Below are positions 58,581-64,000 of a stretch of 64,000 bases of DNA, in pieces. The notes under the pieces are model-generated. The model saw nothing but the letters and a program-made list of their open reading frames with translations. It was not told where the DNA came from and did not search any database. Source of the stretch: Bradyrhizobium sp. LTSP849 (GTDB lineage Bacteria; Pseudomonadota; Alphaproteobacteria; Rhizobiales; Xanthobacteraceae); the NCBI RefSeq assembly GCF_000938255.1, contig NZ_JYMR01000045.1:248001-312000 (forward strand). The letters are read 5' to 3'. The position numbers were made by a program, and so were the translations under genes. Every line of letters begins with the position of its first letter. The stretch's first letter is position 1.

Positions 58581-61034
58581 TCACAGCCGCGTCGCGCGCA
58601 GCCGCAGCGCATTCCCGACCACGCTGACTGAGGACAGCGCCATCGCCGCTGCCGCAATGATCGGCGAAAGCAGCACGCCAAAGGCCGGATAGAGGATGCC
58701 GGCCGCGATCGGAATCCCCGCGGCGTTGTAGATGAAGGCGAAGAACAGGTTTTGGCGGATATTGCTCATGGTCGCCTGCGACAGCTTTCGCGCCCGCACG
58801 ATGCCGGTGAGATCGCCTTTGAGCAGGGTGATGCCTGCGCTCTCCATCGCCACGTCGGTGCCGGTGCCCATGGCGATGCCGACTTCGGCTGCCGCCAGCG
58901 CCGGCGCGTCGTTGACGCCGTCGCCGGCCATGGCGACGCTGCGGCCGGCCTTTTGCAGCTTTGTCACCACCGCGCTCTTCTGGTCCGGCAGCACCTCGGC
59001 CTCGACATCGGCGATGCCGAGCTTCCGCGCCACGGCTTCAGCCGTGGTGCGGTTATCGCCGGTCAGCATGATCACCTTGATGCCCTCGGCCGCGAGCGCC
59101 TTCAGCGCCTCCGGCGTTGAGGCCTTGACCGGATCCGCAATGGCAAAGAGGCCGGCGAGCGCACCATCGATGGCCATATTGATGACGGTCGCGCCATCGC
59201 CGCGCAGGCGCTCGGCCTCGACGTCGAGTGCCTTGGTGTCGATGCCGATCGAGGCAAAGTATTTTGCATTGCCGAGCACAATCGTTTTGCCATCGACCCT
59301 GCCGGTTGCGCCCTTGCCTGTCGGGGAATCGAACCGCTCGACTTGGCCGAGCGCGAGCTGTTTATCCTTCGCCGCACGCATGATGGCATCGGCCAAAGGA
59401 TGCTCGCTGGCGCGCTCGACGCTGGCGGCCAGCCGGAGGATGTCGTCTTCCGCATGGCCGGCAACCGGAACGATCGCAACCACCTTGGGCTTGCCTTCGG
59501 TCAGCGTGCCCGTCTTGTCGACCACGAGCGTGTCGATCTTCTCCATCCGCTCCAGCGCTTCGGCGTTCTTGATCAGCACGCCCGCTTGCGCGCCGCGGCC
59601 GACGCCGACCATGATCGACATCGGGGTCGCAAGTCCCAGCGCGCAGGGACAGGCGATGATCAGCACGCTGACGGCGGCGACGAGACCGAAGGCCAGCCGC
59701 GGCTCCGGTCCGAACCAGGCCCACGCAGCAAAGGCGATGATGGCAACGGCGATGACTGTCGGTACGAACCAGCCCGCGACCTGGTCGGCCAGCCGCTGGA
59801 TCGGCGCGCGCGAGCGCTGCGCATCCGCGACCATCTGCACGATCTGCGACAGTAGCGTCTCGCGCCCGACCTTGTAGGCACGCATGATGAAGCTGCCGGA
59901 CTGGTTCAGTGTGCCCGCGATTACCTCGGCACCGGGCTCCTTGGTGACCGGCATGGACTCGCCGGTGACGAGGGATTCGTCGAGCGAGGAGCGGCCTTCG
60001 AGAATGACGCCGTCGACCGGCACCTTCTCACCGGGACGAACGCGCAAGCGGTCGCCGGCGTGCAGTGAATCGATCTCGACTTCATGCTCGCTGCCGTCCG
60101 CATCGACGCGGCGCGCGGTCTTTGGCGCAAGCTGCAACAGCGCCTTGATCGCGCCGGACGTCGCATCGCGGGCGCGCAGTTCCAGCACCTGGCCGAGCAG
60201 CACCAGCACGGTGATGACGGCAGCGGCCTCGAAATAGACGGCAACCGCGCCCTCATGGCCGCGGAAGGTCGCGGGGAAGATCTGCGGCGCGATGGTACCG
60301 ATCAGGCTGTAGACATAGGCGACGCCGGTGCCCATCGCGATCAGCGTGAACATGTTGAGGTTGCGGGTGACCAGCGACTGCCAGCCGCGGACGAAGAACG
60401 GCCAGCCGGCCCAGATCACCACGGGCGTTGCGAAAACGAGCTGGATCCAGTTCGACAGTGTCGGGTCGATCCAGTTGTGCGGACCGGCGAGATGGCCGCC
60501 CATCTCCAGCACCACCGCCGGCAGCGCCAGCGCGCCGCCGATCCAGAACCGCCGCGTCATGTCGGCGAGCTCCGGATTGGGTCCGGTCTCCAGGCTCGCG
60601 ACCTCCGGCTCCAGCGCCATGCCGCAGATCGGGCAGCTGCCCGGTCCGATCTGCCGGATCTCCGGATGCATCGGGCAGGTGTAGATCGTGCCCGCGGGCA
60701 TCTCCGGTTCGGGCGCCTCGTGCTCTTCGTTTTTCTTGGCGAGATATTTTGCGGGATCGGCGGCGAATTTGGTGCGGCAGCCGGCGGAGCAGAAATGGAA
60801 TGTCTCGCCGTGATGCTCAAAGCGATGCTTTGAGGTCGCGGGATCGACCGTCATGCCGCAGACGGGGTCGAGGACCTTTGCTGCGGCATCGCTATGCTGA
60901 TGCGCGTGATTGCCGTGTCCACCGCAGCATGACGAAGCTGCCGGCTTCGCAGCGGCCGGCGCGGCCTTGGCGGAACAGCCGCATCCCGAATGAGCGTCCG
61001 CCTCGTGATGATGCCCGTGTTCGGCGTCGTTCAT
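58581..61034 (-). CDS. Copper-type P1B ATPase with YHS and heavy-metal-binding domains
   Basis: An 817-aa metal-export ATPase. The N-terminal tail is rich in His/Cys (EHGHHHEADAHSGCGC). A YHS domain (about 54-98, VLDPVCGMTV ... FHFCSAGC) and a second Cys-rich metal-binding domain (about 117-145, YTCPMHPEIRQIGPGSCPIC) replace the usual HMA domains. The transmembrane metal site is CPC at 462-464 (IIACPCALGLATPM), and phosphorylation is at Asp506 in DKTGTLTEG. CPC indicates Cu(I) or Ag(I). The ATG is at 61034. It is divergent from csoR, which probably controls it. Confidence 0.93.
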   Translation of the reverse strand: MNDAEHGHHHEADAHSGCGCSAKAAPAAAKPAASSCCGGHGNHAHQHSDAAAKVLDPVCGMTVDPATSKHRFEHHGETFHFCSAGCRTKFAADPAKYLAKKNEEHEAPEPEMPAGTIYTCPMHPEIRQIGPGSCPICGMALEPEVASLETGPNPELADMTRRFWIGGALALPAVVLEMGGHLAGPHNWIDPTLSNWIQLVFATPVVIWAGWPFFVRGWQSLVTRNLNMFTLIAMGTGVAYVYSLIGTIAPQIFPATFRGHEGAVAVYFEAAAVITVLVLLGQVLELRARDATSGAIKALLQLAPKTARRVDADGSEHEVEIDSLHAGDRLRVRPGEKVPVDGVILEGRSSLDESLVTGESMPVTKEPGAEVIAGTLNQSGSFIMRAYKVGRETLLSQIVQMVADAQRSRAPIQRLADQVAGWFVPTVIAVAIIAFAAWAWFGPEPRLAFGLVAAVSVLIIACPCALGLATPMSIMVGVGRGAQAGVLIKNAEALERMEKIDTLVVDKTGTLTEGKPKVVAIVPVAGHAEDDILRLAASVERASEHPLADAIMRAAKDKQLALGQVERFDSPTGKGATGRVDGKTIVLGNAKYFASIGIDTKALDVEAERLRGDGATVINMAIDGALAGLFAIADPVKASTPEALKALAAEGIKVIMLTGDNRTTAEAVARKLGIADVEAEVLPDQKSAVVTKLQKAGRSVAMAGDGVNDAPALAAAEVGIAMGTGTDVAMESAGITLLKGDLTGIVRARKLSQATMSNIRQNLFFAFIYNAAGIPIAAGILYPAFGVLLSPIIAAAAMALSSVSVVGNALRLRATRL

Positions 61035-61057
61035 TCCCGTGCTCCGGCCTTGCAACT

Positions 61058-61076
61058 TATACCCTAGGGGGGTATA
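61058..61076. promoter_or_regulatory. CsoR operator between the copper ATPase and csoR genes
   Basis: TATACCCTAGGGGGGTATA is nearly a perfect palindrome with a G/C-tract core, the typical shape of CsoR/RcnR-family operators. It lies in the 50 bp between the two divergent starts, so bound CsoR would repress both genes and release on copper binding. Confidence 0.85.
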
Positions 61077-61084
61077 TAGACGGC

Positions 61085-61360
61085 ATGCGTAAGGACATCA
61101 AGGCATCCGTCGGAAAACGGCTCGGCCGGATCGAGGGGCAGGTTCGCGGCCTCTCGAAAATGGTCGAGGACGACCGCTACTGCATCGATATCGTCACGCA
61201 GATCTCGGCGGTGCGTGCCGCACTGCGCCGGGTCGAGGAAGAGGTTTTGAAGGACCACGTCGCCCATTGCGTCGAGCACGCTATCGCCAGCGGCGACAAG
61301 GCGGATCAGCGCGAGAAGATCGCGGAGCTGATGGCGGTGATTGGGCGGGCGGAGCGGTAG
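61085..61360 (+). CDS. csoR: CsoR-family copper-sensing repressor
   Basis: A 91-aa all-alpha DNA-binding repressor. It starts RKDIKASVGKRLGRIEGQVR with GRIEGQVRGL, the family signature. The copper ligands are Cys33, His58 and Cys62, with exactly the Cys-x24-His-x3-Cys spacing of M. tuberculosis CsoR. RcnR-type nickel ligands (His at the start) are absent. It faces the copper ATPase over the operator. The frame continues upstream, but the ATG at 61085 is the family start. Confidence 0.93.
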   Translation: MRKDIKASVGKRLGRIEGQVRGLSKMVEDDRYCIDIVTQISAVRAALRRVEEEVLKDHVAHCVEHAIASGDKADQREKIAELMAVIGRAER

Positions 61361-61370
61361 GTTTTCCCTG

Positions 61371-61494
61371 TCGTCCCGGCGAAGGCCGGGACCCATAACC
61401 CCAGGGAGGAGTTTGGCGAAGATTCGCCGTTCGGGACTTCTACCGCCTGCAATCGATAAATCACGCGGTACGGGTCCCGGCCTTCGCCGGGACG
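61371..61494. repeat. Paired-palindrome element (CGTCCCGGCGAAGG family), copy 4
   Basis: Arms CGTCCCGGCGAAGGCCGGGA and GGTCCCGGCCTTCGCCGGGA. Its core is homologous, in the reverse orientation, to copy 2 at 25174-25304. It lies between csoR and the YiiX-like gene, in convergent position. Confidence 0.85.
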
Positions 61495-61544
61495 GCACCG
61501 AATATGTTGGATGGCAGTCGCGTTAAGCTTCTTCCCGATTGGCG

Positions 61545-62528
61545 CTAAGCCGCCCTCTCGCGCGTCCGTCCCCGCTGCCTTGGCCGATACATCGCGATTG
61601 TCTTCAGCAGCAGAAAATGCTCCGAGATGGTGACGCGTTCGACCGTTTCCGCAGGCTGCGCGCTCACTTCTTCAGCTGAAACTTGAGCCGGCGCTTCTTC
61701 GTCAATCGCTTCAGGAACGAGCGGCGGCGCACTGATCGTTTCTGGAAACACCCCGAATGAGCCCGCTACCTCCTCGAGCGGCTTTTGCTTGTCGGCCCAG
61801 TGCAGAGCGGTGTAGTCGAAGCCGTGCACGATGGTGGGTTTGACGACTTCGAAATAGGGCGAGATGTCGAAGTCGCGGGGCATGTAGAGCGAGGAATCGC
61901 GGATGTGCAGGATCTCGCGGCGCGCGGCGCGGCTGCCGGCCTTGGTGATCTTCGGCAGGATCGGATAGCGCACGGCGTCGAAGGCCTGCGCGATCAGCGC
62001 CGAGCAGATGATCTTGGTCGGATCGCCCGAGCCGATCGCAATCATGCGCCGCCGCCAGCGCTGCGGTATCGGCAGCGGAAACAGGAAGCGCATGAGGTCG
62101 ACGATGTTCTTGGTGTCGTAGCCGAACCCGATGCGGTTGATCGCATAGCGGCAGACCGTGGTGCGGTCCTCGTAGGACAGCCCGACCGGACGGCAGACGC
62201 GGGTGTGATAGGGGAAATATTTCGACAGCGGCGCGGAGGTGACGCCTTCACCGATATTGGCCTCGATCAGCACATGCGGTTCGCCGTCAGGCTCCGCTGC
62301 GCCCTCGATCGCGCCGACATAGAGCGCGGCATGCGACCAGGTCGACTGCGTCAGATATTTGATGATGCCGGAGATGCGGTTGTTGCCCTCGACCAGCAGC
62401 ACGTCGCCAGGCTCGATGACGCCGCGCAAATGCTCCGGGTCGCTCGGCGTGAACGGCTCGTAGCCCGGCACCTCCTTTGAGAGGTACGCGGCAATCAGCT
62501 TGCCGACTGAATCTAGGACCGTCCCCAT
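61545..62528 (-). CDS. YiiX/YebB-like NlpC/P60 cysteine-hydrolase-family protein
   Basis: A 327-aa protein of the permuted NlpC/P60 class. VIEPGDVLLVEGNNRISGII begins the fold. The catalytic His is in QSTWSHAALYVG, and the Cys in KIICSALIAQAFDAV. In this superfamily such proteins hydrolyse amide or thioester bonds, but the substrate is unknown. The C-terminal 80 residues are acidic and low complexity, and there is no signal peptide. The ATG at 62528 has GGGGGAG just upstream. Confidence 0.82.
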   Translation of the reverse strand: MGTVLDSVGKLIAAYLSKEVPGYEPFTPSDPEHLRGVIEPGDVLLVEGNNRISGIIKYLTQSTWSHAALYVGAIEGAAEPDGEPHVLIEANIGEGVTSAPLSKYFPYHTRVCRPVGLSYEDRTTVCRYAINRIGFGYDTKNIVDLMRFLFPLPIPQRWRRRMIAIGSGDPTKIICSALIAQAFDAVRYPILPKITKAGSRAARREILHIRDSSLYMPRDFDISPYFEVVKPTIVHGFDYTALHWADKQKPLEEVAGSFGVFPETISAPPLVPEAIDEEAPAQVSAEEVSAQPAETVERVTISEHFLLLKTIAMYRPRQRGRTRERAA

Positions 62529-62716
62529 GAACTCCCCCCACGGCCTTTTCCGGCCGTCTTTTCTCTTCTCTATCATGGTCGGAACGTGTTGCAATTCGGT
62601 TCATCGCTCTGTGAGCTCAAGCACGATTGATTCACCATGATGGTTGCCGCGCAACATCAGATACGGCAAAGTTCGCGAGCTGTTCCCGTTTGCCGCAAGT
62701 CCCCGGAAACCATGAC

Positions 62717-64000
62717 ATGACAATCACGCGCCGCAGCTTCCTATCGGCGTCGGCGGGCTTTGCCGCAATGCCGGTCCTGCGCGCAACCGCCGCGACCTTG
62801 CCGCGCGAAGCTGACATTGTCGTGATCGGCGCCGGCGCGGCTGGCATCGCCGCAGCGCGGCGTGTGATGGCGGCCAATCGCAAGGTCGTGGTGGTGGAAG
62901 CGGCCTCCCAGATCGGCGGCCGCTGCATCACCGACAGCACGACCTTCGACGTCCCGTTCGATCGTGGTGCGCGCTGGATGCACAATCCCGACACCAACCC
63001 GATGATCCGGCTAGGGCGCAGCGTCGGGCTCGACGTCCTGCCGGCGCCATCCGGGCAGAAGATGCGCATCGGCCGCCGCAATGCACGCGCCGGCGAGACC
63101 GAGGAGTTTTTGGCGGCGCTGGTGCGTGCCAACCGTGCCATCGACGAGGCCTCGCGCGGCAAGCTCGATACATCCTGCGCGTCGGTGCTGCCGAAGGACC
63201 TTGGCGATTGGGCGGGCGCCGCCGAATTCGTGCTGGGCGCGAGCTTTGCCGGCAAGGATCTGAAGGAGCTGTCCGCGATCGACAAGGCGCGCGCGCAGGA
63301 CCGCAATGCCGCGATCGCTTGCCGGCAGGGGCTGGGCACGCTGATCGCAAAACTCGGCGAGCAGGCGCCGGTCGCGCTCTCGACGCCAGCGAGCCGGATC
63401 GTCTGGAGCAATCGCGACGTCAGTGTGGAGACGCAATCCGGCAAGATCAGCGCGCGCGCCGCCATCATTACGGTCTCGACCAATGTGCTGACCTCGGGTG
63501 CGATCAAGTTCGCACCGGATATTCCCAAGCGCACGCTTGATGCCGTCTCAAAGCTCGGGCTCGGCAGCTATGATCACATCGTGCTGCAACTGCCGGGCAA
63601 TCCGCTCGGCCTTTCGCGCGACGACATTCTCATCGAGCAGAGCAACTCGACGCGCACCGCGCTCATGTTCGCCAATATCGGCGGCTCCTCTTTGTGCTCG
63701 ATCGATGTCGGGGGCGGATTCGGCCGTGATCTCTCGGAGCAGGGCGAGAAGGCGATGACGGCCTTCGCCAAGGAATGGATCTCAAAACTGTTCGGCAGCG
63801 AGGCGGCAGCCGCCGTGCAAAAGACCAGCGCAACGCGCTGGAACGCCTCGCCTTATGTCATGGGCGCGATGTCGGCGTCTTCACCCGGCGGCCAGCTCTC
63901 GCGGAAAATCCTGACCGAGCCGATGGGCTGCATGTTCCTTGCGGGCGAAGCCACGCACGAGACGCTCTGGGGCACCGTCGACGGCGCCTGGGAAAGCGGC
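62717..64000 (+). CDS. FAD-dependent amine oxidase with Tat signal (3' end outside window)
   Basis: 428 residues are visible, and the reading frame is open to the window edge. The signal TITRRSFLSASAGFAAMPVL is a classic twin-arginine signal (RRSFL). The FAD dinucleotide fold follows with VVIGAGAAGIAAARRVM, then EAASQIGGRCITD. Near the end are GEATHETLWGTVDGAWESG, the conserved flavin-binding GTVxGA motif of monoamine oxidases. A Tat-exported, FAD-loaded periplasmic amine oxidase is inferred. Its start ATG at 62717 follows an out-of-frame ATG-ACA-TGA. Only a few residues should be missing. Confidence 0.88.
   Translation, partial: MTITRRSFLSASAGFAAMPVLRATAATLPREADIVVIGAGAAGIAAARRVMAANRKVVVVEAASQIGGRCITDSTTFDVPFDRGARWMHNPDTNPMIRLGRSVGLDVLPAPSGQKMRIGRRNARAGETEEFLAALVRANRAIDEASRGKLDTSCASVLPKDLGDWAGAAEFVLGASFAGKDLKELSAIDKARAQDRNAAIACRQGLGTLIAKLGEQAPVALSTPASRIVWSNRDVSVETQSGKISARAAIITVSTNVLTSGAIKFAPDIPKRTLDAVSKLGLGSYDHIVLQLPGNPLGLSRDDILIEQSNSTRTALMFANIGGSSLCSIDVGGGFGRDLSEQGEKAMTAFAKEWISKLFGSEAAAAVQKTSATRWNASPYVMGAMSASSPGGQLSRKILTEPMGCMFLAGEATHETLWGTVDGAWESG

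Noticed and set aside
58581..61034. Nickel or zinc specificity for the P-type ATPase
   Set aside because: The CPC motif and the CsoR-type Cys-His-Cys regulator indicate Cu/Ag.
60428..61084. Long frame upstream of csoR suggesting a bigger protein
   Set aside because: The sequence is antisense to the copper ATPase and rich in Arg/Pro. The family start is the ATG at 61085.

Overview
The window is a 64-kb piece of a high-GC alphaproteobacterial chromosome. Gene order, protein sequences and the intergenic palindromes point to Bradyrhizobium (B. japonicum/diazoefficiens group) or a close relative. This is recognition from memory of those families, not a database result. Nearly all of the window is core chromosome with short gaps, GTG/ATG starts and many 4-bp ATGA overlaps. 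No rRNA, tRNA, CRISPR array, transposase or integrase was recognised.

Layout. 1-4.2 kb: 3' end of dnaQ, secB, a Tim44-like protein, mltA and an Smr protein. 4.2-5.4 kb: an unknown polytopic membrane protein. 5.5-8.1 kb: hslV, a DUF2585 membrane protein and hslU. 8.3-13.0 kb: histidine genes hisB, (DUF2628), hisH, hisA, hisF, hisE, then coaA. 13.1-17.6 kb: a membrane hybrid sensor kinase, a small secreted protein and comM. 17.6-19.1 kb: a solitary dndB-like gene with its own operator-rich promoter and terminator, bracketed by a short imperfect direct repeat. 19.3-24.9 kb: a PilZ protein, a TadD-like lipoprotein and the Tad/Flp pilus genes cpaB, cpaC, cpaD and cpaE. 25.3-31.9 kb: gshB, yraN, rsmI, an LpoA-like lipoprotein, hemW, rdgB and rph. 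32.0-40.2 kb: heat-shock genes hrcA, grpE, dnaK and dnaJ, interrupted by an exported nicotinamidase and a secreted protein, and followed by a phospholipid N-methyltransferase. 40.2-46.0 kb: an FMN reductase, pyrF, a DUF1330 protein, dapB, gpmA, an Ada-like methyltransferase, a DUF2244 protein and nth. 46.1-49.6 kb: an EmrAB-type efflux pair and an EI24/CysZ-like protein. 49.6-52.8 kb: a phosphorylase-fold protein divergent from an S53 peptidase. 52.8-57.7 kb: an MFS transporter, a LysR regulator, a CaiB-type CoA transferase and an HMG-CoA-lyase-like enzyme. 57.9-61.4 kb: nikR, a copper-type P1B ATPase and csoR. 61.5-64.0 kb: a YiiX-like hydrolase and an exported amine oxidase cut by the window end.

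How the genes work together. HslV/HslU, HrcA, GrpE and DnaK/DnaJ are the protein-quality-control genes. A strong match to the alphaproteobacterial RpoH promoter consensus lies upstream of dnaK. HisB/H/A/F/E cover the middle of histidine synthesis. CsoR and the copper ATPase face each other across a GC-rich palindromic operator. The CoA transferase and lyase probably form a small LysR-controlled pathway for a C5/C6 branched acid, with the MFS gene as a possible importer.

The least expected parts are the solitary dndB module (no dndA/C/D/E nearby), the phosphorylase-S53 peptidase pair, and several families of paired intergenic palindromes that recur between genes. Starts were chosen from ribosome-binding sites, signal peptides and overlaps, and several lie inside longer open frames.
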